From DMER64 sp041654355 (GTDB lineage Bacteria; Bacteroidota; Bacteroidia; Bacteroidales; UBA932), in the NCBI GenBank assembly GCA_041654355.1, contig JBAZDQ010000007.1, positions 9,634 through 73,633 of the forward strand: a stretch of DNA of 64,000 nt, given 5' to 3'. The stretch's first letter is position 1; every line of letters begins with the position of its first letter. Below are positions 51,387-60,733 of this stretch, in pieces. The notes beneath the pieces are model-generated. The model was not told the DNA's origin, searched no databases, and worked only from the letters and a program-made list of their open reading frames with translations. Made by a program: the position numbers and the translations under genes.

Positions 51387-53006
51387 ATGGCCACTAAATA
51401 TGTCTTCGTAACCGGAGGTGTGACTTCTTCTTTGGGAAAAGGCACCATCGCAGCATCACTTGCTAAACTACTTCAAGCCAGGGGGCTGAAGGTGACAATA
51501 CAAAAATTTGATCCCTACATAAACGTGGATCCGGGGACGTTGAACCCTTACGAACACGGAGAATGTTACGTTACAGAAGACGGAGCGGAGACAGACCTGG
51601 ACCTGGGCCACTACGAACGTTTTCTGGGCGTCTATACCACAAAGGCCAGCAACGTGACTACCGGCAAGATTTACCAGACTGTAATCGACAAAGAACGCGA
51701 AGGCGCATATCTCGGCAAAACCGTTCAGGTAATTCCACACATTACCGATGAGATCAAACGCCGCATGCTCCTGTTGGGGAAGACCGGAAAATACGACATT
51801 GTGATTACCGAGATCGGGGGCACTGTTGGTGATATTGAATCCCTTCCGTTTGTGGAAGCAGTTCGCCAGTTACAATGGGAGTTGCCGGAAGAAAAATGTG
51901 CTGTCATACACCTCACACTGGTGCCTTACCTGGCAGCTGCCAAGGAATTGAAGACAAAACCGACTCAGCACTCGGTCAGGCAGTTACAACAGGAGGGTGT
52001 GAATCCGGATGTGATCGTATGCCGCACGGAAAGACCGCTCCCGCTGGCTATGCGCAAGAAAGTAGCCCTGTTTTGCAACGTGCGTCCTTATGCCGTCATT
52101 GAGTCTCTGGACCAGAAGAGTATATACGAAGTGCCGCTGAACCTGCAGCGTCAGAACCTGGACGGAATATTACTGGATCTTCTGAAGATCGAGAACAAAG
52201 TGGAACCCCGCCTGGAAGCATGGAAACAGTTTATTGACCGAGTATACCACCCGCACAAAAAAGTGGATATTGCCCTGGTAGGAAAATACGTGGAATTACA
52301 AGACGCTTACAAATCCATATTGGAATCGTTCATACATGCCGGTGCGGCCAATGACACCAAAGTAAAAGTACATACCATACAAAGTGAAAATATCACAGAA
52401 CAGAATGTAAATGAGAAGCTTGCGGGTATGAAAGGGATCTTGGTGGCTCCCGGATTCGGGTCGCGTGGTACGGATGGCAAACTATTTGCTTGTAAATATG
52501 CAAGAGAGCACAAGATCCCGTTCCTGGGCATTTGCCTGGGCATGCAGATGGCTGTATTGGAATTTGCCCGTAATGTTGCCGGAATTCCGCATGCTGCCAG
52601 CGTAGAGATAGTTCCCAAGACCGAGTTTCCGGTCATTGACCTGATGGAAGATCAAAAACGCCTGACCAGCAAAGGCGGTACCATGCGGCTGGGTGCCTAC
52701 GAGTGCCGAATAGAAAAAGGGTCACTGGCCTATAAAGTTTACGGGAAGCAGGTGATACAGGAAAGACACCGCCATCGTTATGAATTGAATGATTGTTATG
52801 CAGAAATACTGGAAAAGGCAGGTCTGAAAGCAACCGGAAGGAATCCGGAAACAGGGCTGGTAGAGATCGTTGAAATAAAGGATCATCCGTTTTATATTGG
52901 TGTCCAGTTTCATCCTGAATTAAAAAGTACTCCGGAAAATCCGGCTCCGCTCTTCCGCTCTTTTGTTGCAGCTGCTCTCCGCTACCTGGAAAGTGAAAAT
53001 AAATGA
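51387..53006 (+). CDS. pyrG: CTP synthase
   Basis: This 539-residue protein has the N-terminal amidoligase domain (KYVFVTGGVTSSLGKGT, KFDPYINVDPGTLNPYEHGE) and the C-terminal class I glutamine amidotransferase domain with the nucleophile Cys in FLGICLGMQMAV and the His-Glu pair in GVQFHPE. It converts UTP to CTP using glutamine. The gene is divergent from rnpB and its stop overlaps the next gene by 4 bp. Confidence 0.98.
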   Translation: MATKYVFVTGGVTSSLGKGTIAASLAKLLQARGLKVTIQKFDPYINVDPGTLNPYEHGECYVTEDGAETDLDLGHYERFLGVYTTKASNVTTGKIYQTVIDKEREGAYLGKTVQVIPHITDEIKRRMLLLGKTGKYDIVITEIGGTVGDIESLPFVEAVRQLQWELPEEKCAVIHLTLVPYLAAAKELKTKPTQHSVRQLQQEGVNPDVIVCRTERPLPLAMRKKVALFCNVRPYAVIESLDQKSIYEVPLNLQRQNLDGILLDLLKIENKVEPRLEAWKQFIDRVYHPHKKVDIALVGKYVELQDAYKSILESFIHAGAANDTKVKVHTIQSENITEQNVNEKLAGMKGILVAPGFGSRGTDGKLFACKYAREHKIPFLGICLGMQMAVLEFARNVAGIPHAASVEIVPKTEFPVIDLMEDQKRLTSKGGTMRLGAYECRIEKGSLAYKVYGKQVIQERHRHRYELNDCYAEILEKAGLKATGRNPETGLVEIVEIKDHPFYIGVQFHPELKSTPENPAPLFRSFVAAALRYLESENK

Positions 53007-53761
53007 TAAAGTACCTGTACATAAAGATCCTTTTGTTGTCCACAATTTTATTGGGAACGGCTTCATCCGGAATACCGCGTTACGGTTACCGTATAGAGGA
53101 AGTGTTGCCACATAATATCAGTTCTTATACACAGGGATTCTTTTACCATAACGGGTTTTTCTACGAAAGTACAGGACAGTACGGCCGGTCCATGATTGCC
53201 CAGGTAGAAGTCAACACCGGTCGTGTTTTGAAATCGCATGCCCTGGACCGCAACTATTTTGGGGAAGGGGCCTGTCTGCTGGACGGACTTATTTACCAGC
53301 TTACCTGGACCGAACGGACCTGTTTCATTTACGATGCCCAAACCTTCAATTTGTTGGGCACACGCCGCTATAATCGCCAGGGATGGGGGCTGACTACGGA
53401 CGGAACGGATTTGATCATGAGCGACGGAAGTTCCACACTCTATTACCTGGATCCGAATTCTCTGATAGATAAACGTACCGTAGAAGTGACCCTGGAAGGC
53501 AGAGAAGTTGAAAATCTGAATGAATTAGAGTATATTGACGGAGAAATCTGGGCAAACATCTACCTGAGTGATGATATTGTGCGGATAAACCCGGAAACAG
53601 GAAAAGTGACAGGTGTTATAAACCTCAAAGGCATATTACCTGCCTCGCTGCGCAAACCGTCCACCGACGTATTGAACGGAATTGCTTACGATGCCCAAAC
53701 AGAAAGTATATGGATAACGGGGAAATACTGGCCCCGGGTATATAAAATTTCATTGAAATAA
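53003..53761 (+). CDS. Glutaminyl-peptide cyclotransferase (beta-propeller type)
   Basis: This 252-residue secreted protein has an N-terminal signal peptide (cleavage near TASSG) and a five-bladed propeller of the plant/bacterial glutamine cyclotransferase family. Diagnostic stretches are SYTQGFFYHNGFFYESTGQY, FGEGACLLDGLIYQLTW and LNGIAYDAQTESIWITGKYW. It converts N-terminal glutamine of exported proteins to pyroglutamate. In Bacteroidetes many mature exported proteins begin with Gln after signal cleavage, and several in this window do. It is translationally coupled to pyrG. Confidence 0.9.
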   Translation: MIKYLYIKILLLSTILLGTASSGIPRYGYRIEEVLPHNISSYTQGFFYHNGFFYESTGQYGRSMIAQVEVNTGRVLKSHALDRNYFGEGACLLDGLIYQLTWTERTCFIYDAQTFNLLGTRRYNRQGWGLTTDGTDLIMSDGSSTLYYLDPNSLIDKRTVEVTLEGREVENLNELEYIDGEIWANIYLSDDIVRINPETGKVTGVINLKGILPASLRKPSTDVLNGIAYDAQTESIWITGKYWPRVYKISLK

Positions 53762-53765
53762 CAAA

Positions 53766-53837
53766 GTTTCAGGGGTGCCCCACAACGGGCTGAGAAAATA
53801 CCCTTTGAACCTGATCCGGGTAATACCGGCGGAGGAA
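53766..53837 (+). promoter_or_regulatory. TPP riboswitch
   Basis: The conserved TPP aptamer elements appear in order: GGGGTGC, GCTGAGA, ACCCTTTGAACCTGATC and GGTAATACCGGCGGAGG. The final GGAGG lies six bases before the downstream ATG, so the ribosome binding site is part of the aptamer's closing helix, implying translational control by thiamine pyrophosphate. Confidence 0.95.
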
Positions 53838-53842
53838 AAACT

Positions 53843-56077
53843 ATGAAAAAAATCATTATTGCGGGTTTGCTGCTGGCCCCTGTCTTTACAACAGCACAAG
53901 AAGTAAGAAATCTGGATTCTATTGTCATTGTGGCTACCCAGGCTGCCAAAGATTCACCTGTAGCACACCGGGAAGTTACGAAAGAAGATCTGGTGCGTAC
54001 CGCGCCTGCACAAAACCTTCCCTTTGCTTTGGCCATGACGCCGGGTGCCGTAGTGGTGGGTGAAAACGGGACGGGAAGCGGCTACGCTTATTTACGAATT
54101 CGCGGATCCGAAGGCTCGCGTATCCAGGTAAATTTGAACGGGATCACACTGAACAATTCCGAATCCCAGGAAGTTTTCTGGGTCAATCTGCCTTCCTTGA
54201 GCGGATTTCTGGAAAACGTACAAGTGCAACGCGGGATAGGGACTTCCGTAAACGGTAGCGGGGCTTTTGGAGCCACCGTAAATATGCGCACCTTGTATTC
54301 ACGTCCAAATCCCTATGCCGGTGCGGAACTGGCATACGGTTCGTTCAATACTTGGAATATGTCTATTGGTGCAGGGACCGGGATAGGGACCAAAGAATCT
54401 TTTCTGCCTAACGGGATGGGTCTGGACATACGCTATTCGCATAATTTGACGGACGGCTACATCCGTAACGGGAAAGGTAACCTGCAGTCACTCTTTACAA
54501 GGTTGTCATTCATTCGTCCTGAGTATTCCATAAAAGCCTATTACATTTACGGTGATCAGCACACCGGTATCACCTGGGAAGGCATATCACGTGAAATGCT
54601 GGAAACCGACAGGACCTACAACCCGGCCGGCGAATATACCGACCAACAGGGAAACACAAAATATTATCCTAACGAAACCGACAATTACACGGAACACCAC
54701 GTTCAGTTGAATTATTCCCACAACATCACGCAGCGCCTTTCCGTCAGCAATACGTTTCATATGACAAAAGGAGACGGGTATTACGAAAATTACAAAGAAA
54801 AAAGTGCAGGGGATTACATCGTGCGCCGTTCCATGGACAACATTTATGCAGCTCTAAGTTCGGTAGCCCGCTTGGAAATTCCGGAAGTTCCACGCAATGT
54901 ATCGAACCGAAAATCCGAGATCCTCCTGGGTCTTAATTATGCATACTACAGCGGGTATCACTACGGATTGATGACTTATAAGCTGGAACAGCCGGATTTT
55001 GCCGATGCTCAGGAATATTACAGGAATCTGGGCAATAAAAATGATTTCAGTACATTCTTGAAGGGGACTTTTGATGTACCGCTGGGTCCGAATCCCGATA
55101 ATGTGCTAAAATTTTTCGGGGATATGCAATACCGGTACGTAAACATGATGATGGAAGGGCCGGATAACGACGGGGCACTCCTGGATCACAAATCATCTTA
55201 TCATTTTTTCAATCCCAAAGCAGGAGTAACTGCCGTGATACTAAAAGACCACCAGTTGTATGTGTCTGTTTATACCGGAAGCCGGGAACCTTCCAGAAGC
55301 GATATAAAGGAATCCATAAAAGCCGGGAAAACAACAGACGTTAAGTCCGAGCGCCTCTATGATATGGAAGGGGGTTACCGCCTCATAAGACAATCTTTCA
55401 TGCTGGGTGTGAATTTCTATGCTATGGAATATCGCAACCAACTGGTCCCGACAGGTAAGAAAAGCGATACCGGTTACGAGATCAAGGAAAATGTTCCCGT
55501 ATCTTACCGCCGGGGGGTGGAACTGGAAGCCGGCTGGAACCCTTTCCCGCAATTGCGTATGGAAGGGAATGCCTGTCTTAGCCGTAACAAGATCAGGGAC
55601 CTGACCATCTATTTGGACACGTACGACAACCCGGACAACTGGAATCCGGTTACGCCCCAACTGACCGAACATTACGAATTGACAGATCTGGTATATTCAC
55701 CTTCCGTTACGGCAGCAGCGTTGGTTGCCGTTAAACCGTTTGTCGCCGGACATTCCCTGTTCCAGCATCTGGAAGCGGCCTTTACGGCTCGTTTTGTGGG
55801 TAAGCAATATTTTGACAATACATCCAATCCCGACCGCATATTGCCGGCTTACCAACACCTGGGGTTAACCATATCTCAACCCTTTACAACAAGAAAAGCA
55901 GGTACGTTTACCGTCAGTCTTTTTGCTGACAACCTATTGAACCAAAAATATTGTGCCAGTGCCTGGGCTTACAGGGCTGCCTTTCGCGAGACCGGAACTA
56001 TTGAAGTGATGGAAGGCTTCTATCCCCAGGCCGGGATCAATGCCATGATCAAAATTGCCTGGGAATGGGGGAACTAA
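53843..56077 (+). CDS. TonB-dependent receptor for thiamine (inferred)
   Basis: This 744-residue outer-membrane receptor has a signal peptide cleaved near FTTAQ, a plug domain (about residues 40-150, with AYLRIRGSEGSRIQVNLNG and VQRGIGTSVNGSGAFGATV) and a 22-strand-type barrel. There is no carboxypeptidase-like N-terminal domain, unlike SusC. It begins directly after a TPP riboswitch and overlaps a PnuC-family permease by 13 bp, so thiamine or a thiamine compound is the likely ligand. The family itself does not define the substrate. Confidence 0.88.
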   Translation: MKKIIIAGLLLAPVFTTAQEVRNLDSIVIVATQAAKDSPVAHREVTKEDLVRTAPAQNLPFALAMTPGAVVVGENGTGSGYAYLRIRGSEGSRIQVNLNGITLNNSESQEVFWVNLPSLSGFLENVQVQRGIGTSVNGSGAFGATVNMRTLYSRPNPYAGAELAYGSFNTWNMSIGAGTGIGTKESFLPNGMGLDIRYSHNLTDGYIRNGKGNLQSLFTRLSFIRPEYSIKAYYIYGDQHTGITWEGISREMLETDRTYNPAGEYTDQQGNTKYYPNETDNYTEHHVQLNYSHNITQRLSVSNTFHMTKGDGYYENYKEKSAGDYIVRRSMDNIYAALSSVARLEIPEVPRNVSNRKSEILLGLNYAYYSGYHYGLMTYKLEQPDFADAQEYYRNLGNKNDFSTFLKGTFDVPLGPNPDNVLKFFGDMQYRYVNMMMEGPDNDGALLDHKSSYHFFNPKAGVTAVILKDHQLYVSVYTGSREPSRSDIKESIKAGKTTDVKSERLYDMEGGYRLIRQSFMLGVNFYAMEYRNQLVPTGKKSDTGYEIKENVPVSYRRGVELEAGWNPFPQLRMEGNACLSRNKIRDLTIYLDTYDNPDNWNPVTPQLTEHYELTDLVYSPSVTAAALVAVKPFVAGHSLFQHLEAAFTARFVGKQYFDNTSNPDRILPAYQHLGLTISQPFTTRKAGTFTVSLFADNLLNQKYCASAWAYRAAFRETGTIEVMEGFYPQAGINAMIKIAWEWGN

Positions 56078-56655
56078 TCCTGGAAATATTCGGGACCGTT
56101 ACAGGTCTGCTTTATGTCTGGCTGGAGATCAAACACCGCCGCTCCATGTGGATCGTGGGCATTGTCATGTCTGTGTGCTACATTGCAGTGTTTGGGGTAG
56201 AAGCGTTGTATGCATCCATGGGATTGTATGTGTATTACTTGGGAATGAGCCTGTACGGCTGGTTCAAATGGGGCAAAAAAACGCAGCAACCGGTACCCGG
56301 GCAGGAACTAAAACCTGGACCCAACCCGGCACTCAAACCGGTACATATAAACACTTCCACGGCCTGGCTGACTGCGGGACTTACAATAATGGTCTTTGGA
56401 GGAGTCTGGGCCGTTCTCCGTTTCCTGACAGATCATCCGGCCCCTGCCATGGATGCCGCCATAACCACACTCAATATGGTAGCCACCTGGTTGCTGACAA
56501 GAAGCATTGTGGAACAATGGCTGCTGCTTATAGTGGCTAACATACTGGCAATCATACTTTACGCGCATACCGGCCTGTGGTTTACGACCGGATTGTATAC
56601 GGTCTATCTGGTTGCATCTGTCATTGGGTATATAAGCTGGCGAAGAAAAATTTAG
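56065..56655 (+). CDS. pnuT: PnuC-family permease, probably thiamine transporter PnuT
   Basis: This 196-residue protein has about seven transmembrane helices and PnuC-family features: GLLYVWLEIKHRRSMW near the N-terminus, ASMGLYVYYLGMSLYGWFKW in the centre and VEQWLLLIVANILAIILY. PnuC proteins carry nicotinamide riboside, and the PnuT branch carries thiamine. The TPP riboswitch and overlapping TonB receptor gene point to PnuT. An extra polar loop of about 35 residues separates the two halves. The thiamine pyrophosphokinase gene that often follows is not found here. Confidence 0.85.
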   Translation: MGELILEIFGTVTGLLYVWLEIKHRRSMWIVGIVMSVCYIAVFGVEALYASMGLYVYYLGMSLYGWFKWGKKTQQPVPGQELKPGPNPALKPVHINTSTAWLTAGLTIMVFGGVWAVLRFLTDHPAPAMDAAITTLNMVATWLLTRSIVEQWLLLIVANILAIILYAHTGLWFTTGLYTVYLVASVIGYISWRRKI

Positions 56656-56678
56656 TATCTTTACCGAAATATACTTAA

Positions 56679-57965
56679 ATGAAAACAATTCTTATTTCAA
56701 ACGTCCTTTTGTACAAGGAACGGATAGACGTCCTGATAGAAGGGAATAAGATAAAAAGTGTAGAACCGGCAGGAACCTTTCCCAAACAGGGCTTTGACCG
56801 CATGATTGACGGTTCGCAGAAAGCGATTATTCCCGGTTTCGTGAATGCACACGCACACTCAGCCATGACATTGTTTCGCGGAGTAGGTGAAGACGTACCC
56901 CTGGACCAATGGCTCAGGGAACGTATCTGGCCTTACGAGGCGAAACTTGACGAGGAAATGATCTATTGGGGTGCCAAACTGGCCTGTGTGGAAATGATCC
57001 GTACCGGCACCACCACGTTCAACGATATGTACTGGCATCTGAACGGAACAAAACGCGCTGCCGAGGAAATGGGCATGCGCTCCGTTCAATCGTTTACCTG
57101 GCTGGACAATTTTGACAATGACACCATAGAGCAGAACAAGAAAATGATGCGGGAAGCCCACCGGGCAAGTGCCCAATGGAGCCCGCTGACCACCTTTGCC
57201 ATAAGCCCCCACGCCATCTACACCGTGGCCGAAAGATCTTTCCGTTATATTAACAGTTATGCAAAAGACAACGGTATTCTGGTGCATACGCACCTTGCCG
57301 AGACAAGGTCAGAAATGGACCAGGCCGAGCGCGATTTTGGCATGAGTCCCACCGAATACCTGAATAAATTGGGCATGCTCAATCCTTTGCTCATCGCCGC
57401 ACATTCCCTCTGGCTGAGCAGCGACGATATCAAACTGCTGGGCGACAATGGGGTCAATACCGTCCACAATCCCAATTCCAATTTAAAACTCGCCTCGGGT
57501 TACAAATTCAAATACAACGAATTACGGGATGCCGGTGCCAATGTGTGCCTGGGAACGGACGGTTGTGCATCTTCGAACAACCTGGACATGATAGACAGCA
57601 TGAAAGCTGCCGCATTGCTCCAAAAGGTATGGAGAAACGATCCGGGCGCCATCCCCTTGAAGGAACTGATGAACGTTGCCTCTTTCAACGGGGCCAAAGC
57701 ATTACGCATAAACGCCGGGAAGATTGCCCCCGGGTACCTTGCAGACATAGCTTTGGTAGATATGGCCAAACCCTCGTTCGTTCCCAATCACTATTTCCTG
57801 GCAAACCTGGTCTACGCAGCCAACGGAGAATGTATTGATACCGTTATCTGCGACGGGAAAATCATAATGGAAAACCAACAAATACCCGGTCAGGAGGAAA
57901 TCTACCGTAAAGTACAGGAAGTCGCCGACAGGGTTGTAGATTATAAAAAGAAGAAAAAGAAATGA
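56679..57965 (+). CDS. mtaD: 5-methylthioadenosine/S-adenosylhomocysteine deaminase-type amidohydrolase
   Basis: This 428-residue amidohydrolase has the metal ligands HAH in GFVNAHAHSAMTLFRG, a histidine in HTHLAETRSE, another in AAHSLWLS and the Asp of LGTDGCASSNNLDM. This set and order fit the TrzN/MtaD group, which deaminates 5'-methylthioadenosine, S-adenosylhomocysteine or adenosine. A C-terminal lysine-rich tail ends the protein. Its stop overlaps the purine nucleoside phosphorylase start by 4 bp, which favours a purine salvage role. Confidence 0.85.
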   Translation: MKTILISNVLLYKERIDVLIEGNKIKSVEPAGTFPKQGFDRMIDGSQKAIIPGFVNAHAHSAMTLFRGVGEDVPLDQWLRERIWPYEAKLDEEMIYWGAKLACVEMIRTGTTTFNDMYWHLNGTKRAAEEMGMRSVQSFTWLDNFDNDTIEQNKKMMREAHRASAQWSPLTTFAISPHAIYTVAERSFRYINSYAKDNGILVHTHLAETRSEMDQAERDFGMSPTEYLNKLGMLNPLLIAAHSLWLSSDDIKLLGDNGVNTVHNPNSNLKLASGYKFKYNELRDAGANVCLGTDGCASSNNLDMIDSMKAAALLQKVWRNDPGAIPLKELMNVASFNGAKALRINAGKIAPGYLADIALVDMAKPSFVPNHYFLANLVYAANGECIDTVICDGKIIMENQQIPGQEEIYRKVQEVADRVVDYKKKKKK

Positions 57966-58777
57966 AGACATCCGTGTACCAACAATCCGCCGATTTCATC
58001 CTGGAAAGGATCCCTGAAAAACCACGCGTAGGGATCATCCTGGGCAGCGGCCTGGGAAAACTGGCCGACGCCATTACCGACAGGGTAGTGATACCTTATA
58101 AAGACATCCCCAATTTTCTCATGTCAACCGCTCCCGGACATCAAGGCAACCTGATCTGGGGACGCCTGGGGGGCAAAAACGTAATCTGCATGCAGGGCCG
58201 TTTCCATTATTACGAAGGATATGGTATGGAACAGGTCACCTTTCCCATACGGGTGTTCAAACTACTGGGAGTAGAAGCCTTATTCGTCTCAAACGCCGCA
58301 GGCGGAATCAATCCCCGTTATAAAGTAGGGGACTTGATGGTCATTAAGGACCACATCAATTTACTGCCCAATCCGCTGATAGGGAAAAACAATCCGGATT
58401 TCGGAGTCCGTTTCCCCGACATGACCCGCACATACGACAAAGATTTGCGCAGGATTTGCGACGACATGGCCGAGATTCACGGAATTCCCCTGCGTCACGG
58501 AACGTACATTGGGAGCACCGGCCCCACTTTTGAAACACCTGCCGAGTATAGCTTCTTCAAAACCATAGGTGCCGATGCCACCGGCATGTCCACCGTTCCC
58601 GAGGTGATCGTTGCCCGTCATTGCGGAATGCGGGTGTTTGGTATGTCCGTGATTACCAACGAAGCCCACGATTTTGGTGAAGATTTTGAAAATGACGGAG
58701 ACGATGTTATTGTTGCAGCGGATAAGGCTGCCGAAAAAATGGCGCTTTTATTTGCAGATATTATTGCCAACATGTAG
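57962..58777 (+). CDS. punA: Purine nucleoside phosphorylase (trimeric type I)
   Basis: This 271-residue protein has the PNP-I motifs GIILGSGLGKLADAI, MQGRFHYYEGYGMEQVTFP, VSNAAGGINP, GPTFETPAEY and GADATGMSTVPEVIVARHCG. It cleaves inosine, guanosine and their deoxy forms with phosphate. In combination with the upstream deaminase it forms a route from methylthioadenosine or adenosine compounds to free purine bases. It is translationally coupled to that gene. Confidence 0.95.
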   Translation: MKTSVYQQSADFILERIPEKPRVGIILGSGLGKLADAITDRVVIPYKDIPNFLMSTAPGHQGNLIWGRLGGKNVICMQGRFHYYEGYGMEQVTFPIRVFKLLGVEALFVSNAAGGINPRYKVGDLMVIKDHINLLPNPLIGKNNPDFGVRFPDMTRTYDKDLRRICDDMAEIHGIPLRHGTYIGSTGPTFETPAEYSFFKTIGADATGMSTVPEVIVARHCGMRVFGMSVITNEAHDFGEDFENDGDDVIVAADKAAEKMALLFADIIANM

Positions 58778-58796
58778 GAATTTTAATAATTATTCT

Positions 58797-58804
58797 TATA
58801 TTTG
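58797..58804 (+). promoter_or_regulatory. -7 box upstream of fimbrillin cluster
   Basis: TATATTTG matches TAnnTTTG and lies 48 bp before the first fimbrillin ATG, in the 75-bp gap after the purine nucleoside phosphorylase gene. The -33 match is poor. Confidence 0.5.
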
Positions 58805-58852
58805 CATCGTGGGTTTTTAGTTTAAAAAACCATTTATTATTTATCCTTATTT

Positions 58853-59689
58853 ATGCGATCATTATTTATCCTGATCGGATTGTTTACATTGTGGCAATGT
58901 ACATCCGGTATTTCAGAACAAACCATTGATCCCATTCAACCTACCGTTCCTGTAACCGGTTTGAAATATCCGGTGAATTTTCAGGTATTGCGGGCACCTG
59001 ATCATGCAACTAATTCGGAATTTTCTTCTCATAATGCCCCGGATTTCATGGGTGTTGTTGCACCTGAGGGAGACCGCATCACTGCAGGCCAATTGCAATT
59101 TTACCATAAAGACGGTTTTCCGGCGCGTTTTCTCTGTTACTACCCAAAAGCAGATAAGCTTCATGAGGGATCTGCGTATTTTACACCCGACGGAAAGACA
59201 GATATCATTTACGCTCCTGCCGCTTATGCCGGAACCATAGACAAACCCAATCCTGATTTTGGATTTCATTTTCAGCATAAACTGGCTGAACTCCGGTTAT
59301 CAGTCAGGACGGGGAAGATCTATGATCATACAGAAGAGATTCAAATCCTTTCTGTAGGGGCGGTAACCTACGGGAAACTGAAATTGCGCCTGGATGGTCC
59401 TCATGCAGGATCACTGAACCCCGATCTTACTGTAGAAAAAATTCTGTTGCCTGCCGTTTATGAAAACGGGAAGGAAGTCAGAAAGGTGTTGGTTTATCCC
59501 CAGGAAAATCTAGCGGTAAAGGTGGAAATTGAAGAAAAGGGAGTTATCTTTACACAGGAAGTCCGGGTGGATGTTCCGCAACCGGGAAAGACCTACAGTG
59601 TGGAATTGGTTTATGAAGGACCGGAAGCAGGTTTTTCAGCCACCCTGGCCGATTGGCAGGTCGGAGCCGATTTTGAAGGCTCGCTCTAA
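58853..59689 (+). CDS. Fimbrillin-family lipoprotein 1 (Mfa-like)
   Basis: This 278-residue lipoprotein has lipobox TLWQC-TSG. The beta-rich body has the Mfa-like/fimbrillin layout: an N-terminal FQVLRAPDH strand, AGQLQFYHKDGFPARFLCYYP, TDIIYAP, FHFQHKLAELRLSV, and a C-terminal SATLADWQVG. Unlike its four neighbours, it lacks the [R/K]AP[I/V] segment near the N-terminus and the ITGQED motif. It may be a diverged member or an accessory tip/anchor type of the cluster. It is separated from the next gene by 126 bp, the largest gap in the cluster. Confidence 0.8.
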   Translation: MRSLFILIGLFTLWQCTSGISEQTIDPIQPTVPVTGLKYPVNFQVLRAPDHATNSEFSSHNAPDFMGVVAPEGDRITAGQLQFYHKDGFPARFLCYYPKADKLHEGSAYFTPDGKTDIIYAPAAYAGTIDKPNPDFGFHFQHKLAELRLSVRTGKIYDHTEEIQILSVGAVTYGKLKLRLDGPHAGSLNPDLTVEKILLPAVYENGKEVRKVLVYPQENLAVKVEIEEKGVIFTQEVRVDVPQPGKTYSVELVYEGPEAGFSATLADWQVGADFEGSL

Positions 59690-59815
59690 GATCAAAGTAC
59701 CTTAAATATTTGTTGATGAAATCGACCTTTTCGTTTAAGAATTAGGTGGTTATATTGAAATTTAGGATAACGGTGCAATATCCTGTGCACTTTTCATGGA
59801 ATTAAATTTTATTCT

Positions 59816-60703
59816 ATGAAAAAAATTATCCTTGCAGCCTTTGCGTTGATAGTCATCGCCGGTTGCGTCAAGGACCTCCCCTATGAAAGCCTTCCCGTTC
59901 CCATACAGTTCAATGCCGGTCTTTCAGGTGTCAATACGCGTGCACCTATAAATGACCTCTCTTCAGGTATAACAGGTATTCAGATCCTCAGGGCACCTGA
60001 TGCCTCTTCTGCGGTCTGGACAAGTGTTGCTACAGTCGCTACTACCGCTAATGTGGCATCAGGTGGTGGTGTTACTGTTAATACTCCGCAGTATTACAAT
60101 GCCAACTCCGGATTGAATGCCTGGTTTATGGCGTTTTATCCGGTAGCCACATCTATGTCGGCAAATACAGTGAACTGGACCATAACCGGTCAGGAGGACA
60201 TCATCGTGGCACCATCTATTGATGCCGGGAATAAAGCCTCTCCGGCGGAATCGAATATACTGGCTTTTGACCACAAACTGAGCCAGATACAGTTTGAAGT
60301 GATAGCTAACGATGTTGATGCACAGACATACTGGGGAACGTTATCCTCTATTACTGTTAATTCTTATGTTGATTTAACATTGACTCTTTCAACACCAGAT
60401 AATCTGGCATCCTCCGGTGACCCTGGTGACTTAAGCACCGGAATTGCTTCTATGACCATACCCACTGGAACAGCAGGTAGCGCAGGTAATGTTATGGTAT
60501 TCCCCGGTACTCTTGGAACAGTTCAGGTTCTCACATCTACAATGGGTGAAACTCCACAAACTGTTACTAATATATCACTTGAAACTATCACAGCTGGTCA
60601 TGCTCATTTAATCACTTTAACATTTTATAAATCAGGGGCAATAGGATTCTCTGCAACTCTGACCGACTGGGTTGACGGATTCGACGGAACCGGATCTTTG
60701 TAA
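59816..60703 (+). CDS. Fimbrillin-family lipoprotein 2 (Mfa-like)
   Basis: This 295-residue lipoprotein has lipobox VIAGC-VKD. After the Cys come IQFNAGLSGVNTRAPINDLS, the conserved GIQILRAPD strand, NAWFMAFYP, WTITGQEDIIVAP and FDHKLSQIQFEV, ending in FSATLTDWVDGFDGTGSL. This is the Mfa-like fimbrillin layout of type V pili, whose subunits are exported as lipoproteins, cut by an Arg/Lys-specific protease and polymerised by donor-strand exchange. The arginine in NTRAPI is the likely cleavage site, by analogy. Its C-terminus resembles gene 3 closely. Confidence 0.85.
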   Translation: MKKIILAAFALIVIAGCVKDLPYESLPVPIQFNAGLSGVNTRAPINDLSSGITGIQILRAPDASSAVWTSVATVATTANVASGGGVTVNTPQYYNANSGLNAWFMAFYPVATSMSANTVNWTITGQEDIIVAPSIDAGNKASPAESNILAFDHKLSQIQFEVIANDVDAQTYWGTLSSITVNSYVDLTLTLSTPDNLASSGDPGDLSTGIASMTIPTGTAGSAGNVMVFPGTLGTVQVLTSTMGETPQTVTNISLETITAGHAHLITLTFYKSGAIGFSATLTDWVDGFDGTGSL

Positions 60704-60733
60704 ACGATTAGACGTTAACCGGTTTATTTTAGT

